Below are positions 20,198 through 28,021 of a stretch of 60,754 nt of DNA, one piece after another. Where the stretch lies: positions 1 through 60,754 of the forward strand of contig NZ_JAFBFD010000014.1 of assembly GCF_016909125.1 (NCBI RefSeq), in the 5' to 3' direction. The notes beneath the pieces were generated by a model. The model saw only the letters and a program-made list of their open reading frames with translations. It was not told the origin of the DNA and ran no database searches. Each line of letters starts with the position of its first letter. Position 1 is the first letter of the stretch. A program made the position numbers and the translations under genes. Origin of the DNA: Enterococcus lemanii (GTDB lineage Bacteria; Bacillota; Bacilli; Lactobacillales; Enterococcaceae).

Positions 20198-20229
20198 TTC
20201 AATCATCCCTTTCTCATAGTTTTCTATTC

Positions 20230-20258
20230 AAACTATAATAAATAAGCCGAAGTGTCAA
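20230..20258 (-). promoter_or_regulatory. metA promoter
   Basis: On the minus strand, TTGACA (20253-20258), 17 bp, TAGTTT (20230-20235). The leader would be only about 20-30 bases, so no riboswitch or T-box controls metA itself. Confidence 0.55.
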
Positions 20259-20306
20259 CCTAGAAGATTGATTTTACGTGTTTTTATTTTTTAATAAAAT
20301 TAGCGC

Positions 20307-20335
20307 TTGACATTTGATTAGAATTCGTGAATAAT
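20307..20335 (+). promoter_or_regulatory. metY T-box promoter
   Basis: TTGACA (20307-20312), 17 bp, AATAAT (20330-20335). It starts the T-box leader that runs to 20627. Confidence 0.65.
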
Positions 20336-20341
20336 GATTAA

Positions 20342-20627
20342 AAATATATTAAAACACGTTGATGAAGAAAGTAAAATAAGGATTCCTTCTGAAAGAGAGC
20401 TTCGGTAGCTGAAAAGAAGCGAAGAAAGAATTATTTGAAAATGGCTTTTGAGTGGGTGCTTTGAGAAGAAATTTTAGAAGCACACGGAAATTTCCGTTAT
20501 CAAAAATAATCGATCGCATTTTTTGCTGTCGAGACAATGAGGTAAAAGTGTAAACTTTTACGAATTAAGGTGGTACCATGTATTGAATACATCCTTAGAG
20601 AAGGCTTCTTCTCTAAGGATTTTTTTG
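20342..20627 (+). promoter_or_regulatory. T-box leader for metY, probably methionine specific
   Basis: The T-box core AATTAAGGTGGTACCATG (20563-20580) is followed by a terminator with a 12-bp stem, ATCCTTAGAGAA (20591-20602) with TTCTCTAAGGAT (20609-20620), and a T run. The upstream part has the stem I layout of a T-box. The triplet ATG in GAAAATGGC near 20440 is a plausible specifier for tRNA-Met, which fits the methionine gene downstream. Uncharged tRNA-Met should switch the gene on. Confidence 0.85.
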
Positions 20628-20742
20628 TTTTTATTTGAAAGGATGGGATAAAAAAAACGAACGACTTTTTTTGACAGATGATGACAAATGCTATTTTGCA
20701 CCGTTACTTAAATTCAACAAACACAATCAAGGAGGAATTCAA

Positions 20743-22017
20743 ATGAGCCAACAACATTTTGAAACATTACAAGTTCATGGCGGGCAAACCGTTGATAAAG
20801 ATACTGGGAGTCGAGCAGTGCCTTTGTACCAAACAACTGCTTTTGTTTTTGAAGACACAGACCAAGCCGCGCAACGTTTTAGTTTAGCTGAACCAGGTAA
20901 TATCTACACTCGAATTACCAATCCTACGACCGACGTTTTAGAACAACGTTTGGCCCTTTTAGAAGGTGGTGTAGGAGCCGTCGCTACTGCTTCTGGTTCT
21001 TCAGCGATTACTTATGCGATCCAAAATATTGCTGGAGCTGGTGACCATATCGTTTCAGCAGCTGCGATTTACGGTGGTACGTATAATTTGCTAGCGCATA
21101 CTTTACCTGAATTTGGTATTACAACAACTTTTGTCGCTTCAGAAGAGCCAGCTGCTTTTAAAGAAGCCCTTAAAGAAAATACAAAAGCAATTTTACTTGA
21201 GTCTTTGGCTAATCCTGATATTACCATCATTGATTTTGAAGCAATTGCAGCCATTGCACATGAAGCTGGGATTCCTTTAATCGTTGACAATACCTTTGCG
21301 ACAGCTTACTTATTCCGACCTTTTGAACACGGTGCTGACATTGTTGTGTACTCAACCACTAAATATATCGGTGGACACGGCGTTGCGATGGGAGGCGCAA
21401 TCATTGATTCTGGGAAATTTAATTGGGACAATGGCAAATTCCCGCGCTTAGTGGAACCTGATCCAAGTTATCATGGCATTTCTTGGTTTAAAGATGTTGG
21501 TGCTGCGGCTTATATTATTCGTTTACGAACAATTTTACTTCGAGACACAGGGGCTTGTGCTTCACCGTTTAACTCTTGGGTATTACTACTTGGACTTGAA
21601 ACGCTCTCTTTACGTCTTGAGCGTCACGTGGAAAATGCGCAAAAAGTCGCCGAGTTTTTAGAAAATCATCCAAAAGTTGCTTGGGTAAATTATCCTGGTT
21701 TAAAAAGTAGTCCTTACCATGCTTTATCACAAAAGTACTTTCCAAAAGGACCGGGCGCAATTTTTACTTTTGGCTTAAAAGACGGACGCGATGCCAGTAA
21801 AAAACTCATTGATCAAGTAGCGTTATTCTCTTTACTCGCAAACGTAGGTGATGCCAAATCTTTAATTATTCATCCTGCTTCAACTACGCATTCACAATTA
21901 AGTGAAGAAGATTTACGCGCAGCAGGCATTAAACCAGAAACAATTCGTTTATCCATCGGAATTGAGAACATTGATGATATTATCAATGACTTAACACAAG
22001 CTTTAGATAAAGTTTAA
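20743..22017 (+). CDS. metY: O-acetylhomoserine sulfhydrylase (aminocarboxypropyltransferase)
   Basis: A Cys/Met-metabolism PLP enzyme of 424 residues that makes homocysteine from O-acetylhomoserine and sulfide. The N-terminus [12 protein letters not shown], the site [11 protein letters not shown] with the PLP Lys, and the C-terminal [16 protein letters not shown] are typical. The ATG at 20743 follows AAGGAGG; a longer in-frame reading from 20635 would begin just after the terminator and lacks such a site. About 120 bases separate the T-box terminator from the start. It is divergent from metA, giving a small acetyl-based methionine module. Confidence 0.93.
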   Translation: MSQQHFETLQVHGGQTVDKDTGSRAVPLYQTTAFVFEDTDQAAQRFSLAEPGNIYTRITNPTTDVLEQRLALLEGGVGAVATASGSSAITYAIQNIAGAGDHIVSAAAIYGGTYNLLAHTLPEFGITTTFVASEEPAAFKEALKENTKAILLESLANPDITIIDFEAIAAIAHEAGIPLIVDNTFATAYLFRPFEHGADIVVYSTTKYIGGHGVAMGGAIIDSGKFNWDNGKFPRLVEPDPSYHGISWFKDVGAAAYIIRLRTILLRDTGACASPFNSWVLLLGLETLSLRLERHVENAQKVAEFLENHPKVAWVNYPGLKSSPYHALSQKYFPKGPGAIFTFGLKDGRDASKKLIDQVALFSLLANVGDAKSLIIHPASTTHSQLSEEDLRAAGIKPETIRLSIGIENIDDIINDLTQALDKV

Positions 22018-22025
22018 TCCTTCTT

Positions 22026-22041
22026 TGTTTCACGTGGAACA
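22026..22041. other. parS site
   Basis: TGTTTCACGTGGAACA is the reverse complement of a perfect match to TGTTNCACGTGAAACA, the B. subtilis ParB site. It lies in the gap after metY and overlaps the left 110-bp repeat by four bases. Confidence 0.85.
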
Positions 22042-22147
22042 AAAAAAGCAGCTCGGCCATTTGATTTGGTCGAGCTGCTTTTTTATTTGTTAGTAAGCTG
22101 TGGTACTTGTTGTTTTCGCGATTTTCCCTTGTTCGATGTAGACCATT
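22038..22147. repeat. Left 110-bp direct repeat (truncated mnmG 3' end plus terminator)
   Basis: It matches 23993-24102 at 108 of 110 positions. It contains a terminator (stem AAGCAGCTCG / CGAGCTGCTT) and, on the minus strand, the last 18 codons of mnmG with its stop. The two differences (ATC for ATA, GCG for GCA) are both synonymous. Upstream of those codons the mnmG match ends abruptly, so this is a displaced gene end, not a gene. Confidence 0.95.
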
Positions 22148-22203
22148 TTTTTGTCTGAGTTTCAAAGATTTCCAAACAAAAAAATATCGTGCTTTTTCTT
22201 TTT

Positions 22204-23700
22204 TTATTTAATGTAATAATCTTCTAGGCTTTTCATGATGTGTTGTAACTGAGCTAATTTTTCTGATGTCCCTTCTACCAAAGCATATCTAGTAGCTCTT
22301 GCTCTGCCCTCTTGAATAATTAAATTTTTACTGATTAAAACCTTAATTCCTTCAGCAACATAATACCTACTTAAGCCTGTCTTCTCCTGTATTTCGCCAT
22401 GAGAAATACTATAACCAACCTTCATGATACATTTATAAATAGCTTTTTCTTCTTTAGTCAATTCCGGGTGTGATTCTGCTAAGTCTATTTTCCAGATTTT
22501 TAAACATGTTTTTTCATCTCTTGATATTATATCTGGCATCTTAAACTTATTTTTAGTAGCAGATTGCACGATCTTGGGACCACCAGTTCCAGCTCTTTCA
22601 CATAGACCAGCACGTCTAAATAAAGTTGTCACCGTATGATTTCTAGGTTGTGAATCCCCTCCTCTGATAAATTCTTCTACTGAAACCTTCATTTCTCCTG
22701 GATTCTCAAAGATATAAAAACCTCGATAAGCTTCTACTCGTACGGACTTCTTACAGAAATAATCAGCATGAATTAAAGAATTAGCTAATGCTTCTCTTAA
22801 AGCAATTCCTACATCTTCAGTTGATGACTTTCGAACATAGTCATCTGTTAATTCAAAAGGTTCATGGATTGTCATTCTCAATTTATCTAGGACTATTTGA
22901 TAAAATGAGAATAAATTTAAATTTGGATAGTTTGGATCTCCGCTAGCTACTCGATCACTCCATCTATCACTCGAACCCGTTCTATTAAAATAATCTAAAT
23001 GAAAATGAGGCAAATATTCAGTAATCGCACTATATTTCCCGAAAAATAATAAGCCGCCTATCGTCAATTTATATTCAATTTCTTTTAAATTTTCTCTATT
23101 TCTTTTCATAGCTCCTACATCGATTAATAAATTTTTTATGCTCATATCGACATAAGCTGATTCCTCATTATTTCCAATTAACAACCTTCGATAGTTTTCT
23201 ATTGAATTCTTATTTAAATCATTAATATCATAATTAGATAACAAATGAGAATCTAAATCATCTTCTGCATTTCTAATCATATTTTTTAACTCTTCAGTAG
23301 TTGCTCTATGGTCCCCATCATTTAACCTTTTATAAGTATTTTTTATATCGTTATTAAGATAAACCGGTTTCTTGTAGATAGGCGCTTCTAGAACGAGTAT
23401 TTCCAGAACTAATTTATCATCAAAGCATCTAATATTTACGTTCGATTCAGTTATTGAGTTAAAACTTATTTTTGTATCATCTCTCAGTGTCGTAAATAAA
23501 TCTTTTTTTATTTTCTCTACATCTTCAATACCAGTTATTGAGAAATTTCCTTTATCATCTTCTGATATCCCTAATACAACTAAGCCACCATTTGTATTAG
23601 AAAACGCAGAATACGTTTTCCAAAAATCTTTTGGTAATTTATTTTTAGCTTTTTTATATTCCCTGCTACTACTTTCTGGTTTCAATATAATTTTAGTCAT
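22204..23700 (-). CDS. AlbA_2 (Schlafen-like)/ATPase/winged-helix protein
   Basis: A predicted ATP-binding regulator of about 498 residues. The N-terminus has an AlbA_2/Schlafen-type domain (about 10-130, with ESSSREYKKA and NTNGGLVVLGI). The middle has a GHKL-like ATPase domain (about 285-400, with IALREALANSLIHADYF, FENPGEM and RAGTGGPKI). The C-terminus has a winged helix (about 430-480). The protein class (COG2865) is widespread; functions are mostly unknown, with some members in stress or phage-related loci. The ATG at 23700 follows AAAGGAAA. It is the only gene in a 1,955-bp insertion bounded by 110-bp repeats. Codons (AGA, ATA) look unlike the neighbours, which suggests transfer. Confidence 0.85.
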   Translation of the reverse strand: MTKIILKPESSSREYKKAKNKLPKDFWKTYSAFSNTNGGLVVLGISEDDKGNFSITGIEDVEKIKKDLFTTLRDDTKISFNSITESNVNIRCFDDKLVLEILVLEAPIYKKPVYLNNDIKNTYKRLNDGDHRATTEELKNMIRNAEDDLDSHLLSNYDINDLNKNSIENYRRLLIGNNEESAYVDMSIKNLLIDVGAMKRNRENLKEIEYKLTIGGLLFFGKYSAITEYLPHFHLDYFNRTGSSDRWSDRVASGDPNYPNLNLFSFYQIVLDKLRMTIHEPFELTDDYVRKSSTEDVGIALREALANSLIHADYFCKKSVRVEAYRGFYIFENPGEMKVSVEEFIRGGDSQPRNHTVTTLFRRAGLCERAGTGGPKIVQSATKNKFKMPDIISRDEKTCLKIWKIDLAESHPELTKEEKAIYKCIMKVGYSISHGEIQEKTGLSRYYVAEGIKVLISKNLIIQEGRARATRYALVEGTSEKLAQLQHIMKSLEDYYIK

Positions 23701-23721
23701 TTTTATTTCCTTTCTTTCAAT

Positions 23722-23753
23722 TTTCTGCAGATTATTACTTTTTTCTGCAGATT
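23722..23753. repeat. CTGCAG operator repeats, proximal pair
   Basis: Two copies of TTTCTGCAGATT (23722-23733, 23742-23753) exactly 20 bp apart, two helical turns. They lie between the promoter and the start of the AlbA_2 gene. Each has an 8-bp TCTGCAGA palindrome at its heart. They look like sites for an autoregulator. Confidence 0.75.
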
Positions 23754-23802
23754 CTACAAACACTATATATGTACTTTTTTTGAATGAAATTTAATAAAAA
23801 AC

Positions 23803-23831
23803 ACAATACATAGTGTTAATATTAAATTCAA
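23803..23831 (-). promoter_or_regulatory. Promoter of the AlbA_2 gene
   Basis: On the minus strand, TTGAAT (23826-23831), 17 bp, TATTGT (23803-23808). Inverted AACACTAT (23759-23766) and ATAGTGTT (23810-23817) flank the start-site side. The promoter is bracketed by the two CTGCAG repeat pairs. Confidence 0.55.
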
Positions 23832-23850
23832 CTCATTCTATTTTAAAAAA

Positions 23851-23882
23851 TTTCTGCAGATTACTACTTTTTTCTGCAGATT
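23851..23882. repeat. CTGCAG operator repeats, distal pair
   Basis: Two more copies of TTTCTGCAGATT (23851-23862, 23871-23882), again 20 bp apart, on the upstream side of the promoter. All four copies have the same orientation. Spacing between pairs is 129 bp, which would allow DNA looping. Confidence 0.75.
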
Positions 23883-23992
23883 CAATTTACATTCATTTAG
23901 ATAATTAATATTTCTAAAATATTGTAACATAATAAAAAAAAAAGAATCTATATTTTGAAAATGATTAAAAACTATTGATAAAACTAGTAACA

Positions 23993-24102
23993 AACAAAAA
24001 AAGCAGCTCGGCCATTTGATTTGGTCGAGCTGCTTTTTTATTTGTTAGTAAGCTGTGGTACTTGTTGTTTTTGCTATTTTCCCTTGTTCGATGTAGACCA
24101 TT
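23993..24102. repeat. Right 110-bp direct repeat (functional mnmG 3' end plus terminator)
   Basis: This is the partner of 22038-22147, offset by 1,955 bp. Here the copy is continuous with intact mnmG and supplies its last 18 codons and terminator. The 1.96-kb unit between equivalent points looks like an element that entered at the mnmG end and restored the gene. Confidence 0.95.
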
Positions 24103-25952
24103 AAAATGCTCAAATCTGCTGGATTGACCCCGCTAATTCGGCTAGCTTGGGCTAAAGTCGTCGGTTGGATTTTTTGAAGTTTTTGACGAGCTTCGGTTGC
24201 TAAGCCATTAATTGCCTCATAATCAATGTTTTCTGGAATGCGTTTGGCTTCCATTCGTTTTAATTTTTCAACTTTTTCCATCGCTTTTTTAATATAACCT
24301 TCGTATTTCACTTGGATTTCAAGTTGTTCAATTTCTTTGGCGTTTAGTTCCCCATTCTCTGGGATAAAGTTTAATAAATCAACATAATTAATTTCTGGAC
24401 GACGCAATAAATCTAGTGCTAAAATGCCGTCTTTTAAAGTTGCGGAGCCAATTTTTTCTAAGTAAGCTTGCACTTCTTGATTTGGTTTAATGCGGATTTC
24501 TTGAAGTCGTTTTATTTCTTTTTCAACGGCTGTTTTTTTATTAATATAAGCCTGATATTGTGCTTCTTTTACTAAACCAATGTCATGACCAATTTGCGTT
24601 AAGCGTAAATCAGCGTTGTCATGGCGTAAAAGCAAACGATATTCTGCCCGAGAAGTTAAAAGTCGATACGGTTCAGTCGTGCCTTTTGTAACTAAATCAT
24701 CAATCATTACTCCAATATAGCCATCGCTTCTTTTTAAAACGAGTGGGTCTTTGCCTTGAATTTTTAAAGCGGCATTGATCCCAGCGATTAAACCTTGACC
24801 TGCGGCTTCTTCATAACCACTCGTACCGTTTGTTTGTCCGGCTGTATATAAGTTTTCAATCGCCTTTGTTTCAAGTGTTGGGCGTAATTGATGGGGGACA
24901 ACGACGTCATATTCAATTGCATAACCCGTACGCATCATTTCCGCTTGTTCTAAACCAACAACAGAGTGCAATACTTCTTCTTGCACTTCTTCTGGTAAAG
25001 AAGAAGATAAGCCCTGCACATAAACTTCTTCCGTATCACGGCCTTCTGGTTCTAAAAAGAGTTGGTGACGATCTTTGTCAGCAAAACGGACAATTTTATC
25101 CTCAATTGATGGGCAATAGCGCGCCCCCACCCCTTCAACAATGCCGGTAAACATTGGTGCACGATGTAAGTTTGCTTGAATAATCGCATGTGTATTAGGG
25201 TTTGTGTACGTTAACCAGCACGGAATTTGCTCCGTTAAATAGGCGCTGTCTGGTGTACTAAAACTAAAATGATTCGCCGCTTCATCACCTGGTTGGATTT
25301 CTGTTACAGAATAGTCAATTGAGCTTGATTTAATCCGTGGTGGCGTTCCTGTTTTAAAACGTTCAATTTCTAAGCCGAGCTCTTTTAAGTTGTTTGCTAA
25401 GGCAATGGCTGGTTGTGAATTATTCGGACCAGAAGAATATTTTAATTCCCCTAAAATAATTTCACCTCGTAAAGCGGTTCCGGCCGCAATAATTACAGCC
25501 TTCGCATGATAAATTGCACCAGCTGAAGTAACAACCCCTTTACAAACACCTTCTTCAATCACTAATTCTTCAACAATGCCTTGGCGTAACGTTAAGTTTG
25601 GTTCTTTTTCAATGGTATGTTTCATTTCCATCGCGTAAGCTTGCTTGTCTGCTTGTGCACGTAACGCTCGCACGGCTGGACCTTTACCAGTGTTTAACAT
25701 GCGCATTTGAATGTATGTTTTATCAATATTTTTACCCATCTCGCCACCAAGTGCATCGATTTCGCGAACGACAACACCTTTGGCTGGTCCACCAATCGAT
25801 GGGTTACATGGCATAAAAGCGACCATATCTAAATTTAACGTAATTAACATGGTTTTTAAACCCATTCGGCTCGTTGCTAAGGCAGCTTCTGAACCAGCAT
25901 GCCCTGCGCCAACGACAATGACATCGTACGTTTTTGCTTTATATGTTTGCAT
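24045..25952 (-). CDS. mnmG: tRNA uridine-34 carboxymethylaminomethyl synthase subunit MnmG (GidA)
   Basis: A FAD enzyme of 635 residues that, with MnmE, makes the cmnm5 group on wobble U34. The FAD motif is [19 protein letters not shown], and the conserved [12 protein letters not shown] follows. A C-terminal helical domain binds MnmE and tRNA. It is 15 bases after mnmE and forms an operon with it. Its last 18 codons lie in the right copy of a 110-bp repeat; the protein is full length, so function should be intact. Its 3' end may derive from an incoming element rather than from the resident gene. Confidence 0.97.
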   Translation of the reverse strand: MQTYKAKTYDVIVVGAGHAGSEAALATSRMGLKTMLITLNLDMVAFMPCNPSIGGPAKGVVVREIDALGGEMGKNIDKTYIQMRMLNTGKGPAVRALRAQADKQAYAMEMKHTIEKEPNLTLRQGIVEELVIEEGVCKGVVTSAGAIYHAKAVIIAAGTALRGEIILGELKYSSGPNNSQPAIALANNLKELGLEIERFKTGTPPRIKSSSIDYSVTEIQPGDEAANHFSFSTPDSAYLTEQIPCWLTYTNPNTHAIIQANLHRAPMFTGIVEGVGARYCPSIEDKIVRFADKDRHQLFLEPEGRDTEEVYVQGLSSSLPEEVQEEVLHSVVGLEQAEMMRTGYAIEYDVVVPHQLRPTLETKAIENLYTAGQTNGTSGYEEAAGQGLIAGINAALKIQGKDPLVLKRSDGYIGVMIDDLVTKGTTEPYRLLTSRAEYRLLLRHDNADLRLTQIGHDIGLVKEAQYQAYINKKTAVEKEIKRLQEIRIKPNQEVQAYLEKIGSATLKDGILALDLLRRPEINYVDLLNFIPENGELNAKEIEQLEIQVKYEGYIKKAMEKVEKLKRMEAKRIPENIDYEAINGLATEARQKLQKIQPTTLAQASRISGVNPADLSILMVYIEQGKIAKTTSTTAY

Positions 25953-25967
25953 CTTTTACTTCCCTTC

Positions 25968-27365
25968 TTATTTCCCTAAACAAAATTGACTAAACAATTG
26001 CGTAATTAATTCATCTTGGACACTATCGCCGACAACTTCACCTAAGTAATCCCAACAACGCGTCATATCCATTTGTACCAAGTCAACGGGCATCCCGATT
26101 TCAATGCCACTAACCACTTCATCTAATGCTTGGACGGCTTTTTCTAACAAGGCAATATGGCGACTATTAGAAATATAGGACGCATCTTTTTCACCTGTCG
26201 AACCACCAAAGAATAAATTGGCAATGGCTTGTTCAAAAACATCAAACCCTTCATTATTTAAAACTGAAATCGCAAAAAGTGGGGTTTCTCCGATTTGTTG
26301 CTTTAATTTTTCTTGGTTTAATTTTGCCGGCAAATCGGTTTTATTTAATAGAACAATCCGCTTACTATTGGCAGTTGCTTCAATTAACTGTTCATCTTCT
26401 GGCGATAAAACTTCATTTTGGTTTAAAACTAATAACACTAAATCGGCTTGTTCGAGCGCTTTTCGGCTTCTTTCCACCCCAATTTTCTCTACTACGTCTT
26501 GCGTTTCACGAATACCTGCTGTATCAACGAGTTTCAACGGCACACCACGAACATTGACATATTCTTCAATCACATCACGTGTTGTTCCTGCGATGTCTGT
26601 TACAATCGCTTTTTCCTCTTGTAATAAATGATTGAGTAAGCTTGATTTACCAACATTTGGTCGCCCAATAATCGCAGTACTTAAGCCTTCACGTAAAATT
26701 TTTCCTTGTTGCGCCGTTTGTAACAAAGCTAAAATTTGTTGTTTAACATGATTGGCTTTTTCAATAAGTAATTGTGTCGTCATTTCTTCGACATCATCAT
26801 ATTCTGGGTAATCAATGTTCACTTCAACTTGTGCCAAAGTTGTTAAAATTTCTTGACGTAACGCTCGAATTAAATGCGATAAGTTCCCATCTAGTTGATT
26901 TAGTGCTAGATTCATCGCACGATCTGTCTTAGCGCGAATTAAATCCATTACCGCTTCTGCTTGCGATAAGTCCATGCGGCCGTTTAAAAAGGCGCGCTTG
27001 GTAAATTCGCCAGGTTCGGCTAACCGAGCACCTTGACGTAATAATAGTTGTAAAATCTGGTTAACAACTACAATCCCGCCATGACAATTAATTTCGACAA
27101 CATCTTCGCGCGTAAAGGTCTTTGGTGCTTTCATCACTGAAACCATCACTTCATCAACGAGCTGTTCTTTCTCTGGATCAACTAAATGTCCGTAGTGAAT
27201 CGTATGGCTCGAAACGGTTTGTAAATTTTTTTGACCACTTCGAAAAACTTTGGCGGCAATCGGTAGGGCTTCCTCGCCGCTCAAGCGTACAATGCTAATT
27301 GCCCCTTCACCTGGTGGTGTCGAAATCGCTGCAATCGTATCAAATTCTTGAATAAATTTTGCCAA
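25968..27365 (-). CDS. mnmE: tRNA modification GTPase MnmE (TrmE)
   Basis: A GTPase of 465 residues that partners MnmG in wobble-uridine modification. The N-terminal tetrahydrofolate-binding domain (about 1-120), helical domain, and inserted G domain with [22 protein letters not shown] and NKTD are all present. The protein ends in the essential CLGK. The start is TTG at 27365, just after GGAGGGG; this gives [16 protein letters not shown], the usual MnmE beginning. A longer reading from 27410 is unlikely. It has its own promoter and a leader containing a hairpin. Confidence 0.96.
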   Translation of the reverse strand: MAKFIQEFDTIAAISTPPGEGAISIVRLSGEEALPIAAKVFRSGQKNLQTVSSHTIHYGHLVDPEKEQLVDEVMVSVMKAPKTFTREDVVEINCHGGIVVVNQILQLLLRQGARLAEPGEFTKRAFLNGRMDLSQAEAVMDLIRAKTDRAMNLALNQLDGNLSHLIRALRQEILTTLAQVEVNIDYPEYDDVEEMTTQLLIEKANHVKQQILALLQTAQQGKILREGLSTAIIGRPNVGKSSLLNHLLQEEKAIVTDIAGTTRDVIEEYVNVRGVPLKLVDTAGIRETQDVVEKIGVERSRKALEQADLVLLVLNQNEVLSPEDEQLIEATANSKRIVLLNKTDLPAKLNQEKLKQQIGETPLFAISVLNNEGFDVFEQAIANLFFGGSTGEKDASYISNSRHIALLEKAVQALDEVVSGIEIGMPVDLVQMDMTRCWDYLGEVVGDSVQDELITQLFSQFCLGK

Positions 27366-27394
27366 TTGAACCCCTCCTAATTTTTCACACAAAA

Positions 27395-27441
27395 AAAGTG
27401 CCCACTCCACCCCTTAAAAAAAGAGATAGACGTTGCACTTT
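27395..27441 (-). promoter_or_regulatory. Terminator-like hairpin in the mnmE leader
   Basis: On the minus strand, AAAGTGC (27435-27441) can pair with GCACTTT (27395-27401), followed by a T run. It sits between the promoter and the ribosome site of mnmE. The loop is long (33 bases), so it may be a weak attenuator or chance. Confidence 0.35.
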
Positions 27442-27475
27442 GACTGCTTGTCTGATTAAATTCTGGTCATAGGTT

Positions 27476-27504
27476 AGCATATTTTTCTTATCCTGACAAG
27501 TAAA
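27476..27504 (-). promoter_or_regulatory. mnmE promoter
   Basis: On the minus strand, TTTACT (27499-27504), 17 bp, TATGCT (27476-27481). Confidence 0.6.
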
Positions 27505-27583
27505 ACTCTTTTTTTATTTTTGGAGAAAATGAGTAAAGATGGTAAAATAAAGAAGAGAAAGTGAAAAGAAAGAAGGGACTACC

Positions 27584-27913
27584 ATGAAACATCATCAATC
27601 GATTAACGACGAGAACCCGCTTGATAAAATTATCTTGTCAACTGGCAACATTAATAAACCTTATATCGTTCGAGATATTGTTTTTGTAACCGAGCGCGTC
27701 GAAGCAGATTTATTTAATCCAGAAATTAACCCTAATAATCTTTTTGTAAACGTGAATCGCCAATTAAAAGAAAAAGCTTTCGAATATGGTGCCAACGCTG
27801 TTATTAATTGCGAATTTAATTACCAGCAAGAAGTCATTGACAGTCGGCCTTTTTTACAAATATTTGCATATGGCACAGTCGTTCAACTTGTTCATTCTAC
27901 TATTGGAAGCTAA
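27584..27913 (+). CDS. YbjQ/UPF0145-like protein
   Basis: A small soluble protein of 109 residues. The stretch KEKAFEYGANAVINCEFNY followed by FAYGTVVQL resembles the YbjQ/UPF0145 family, whose members share a pattern of the type ARELGADAVV...AYGTAV. No function is established for the family. The N-terminal part (1-40) has no clear match. AAGGGA lies eight bases before the ATG, and a -10-like TAAAAT lies near 27543. It is a single-gene unit divergent from mnmE and ends at a strong shared terminator. Family assignment is by eye. Confidence 0.65.
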   Translation: MKHHQSINDENPLDKIILSTGNINKPYIVRDIVFVTERVEADLFNPEINPNNLFVNVNRQLKEKAFEYGANAVINCEFNYQQEVIDSRPFLQIFAYGTVVQLVHSTIGS

Positions 27914-27963
27914 GCATGAACAAAAACACCCCCTCAATCAAAGAGCGGTGATTTCAAACCGTA

Positions 27964-28012
27964 GACAAAGTACAATTCGATTTTCAAATCGAATTGTACT
28001 TTGTCTTTTTTT
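27964..28012. terminator. Bidirectional terminator
   Basis: A twenty-bp perfect inverted repeat, 27964-27983 with 27986-28005, followed by T runs. It separates the YbjQ-like gene from the convergent surface protein gene. Confidence 0.9.
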
Positions 28013-28021
28013 GTCTTTTAT

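Noticed and set aside
20349-20537. Minus-strand open frame in the metY leader
   Set aside because: The region is a T-box RNA on the plus strand. The frame has no ribosome site.
20621-20742. Second promoter (TTGACA with TATTTT) between the metY terminator and start
   Set aside because: The spacing is only 15 bp, and the T-box makes an extra constitutive promoter unlikely.
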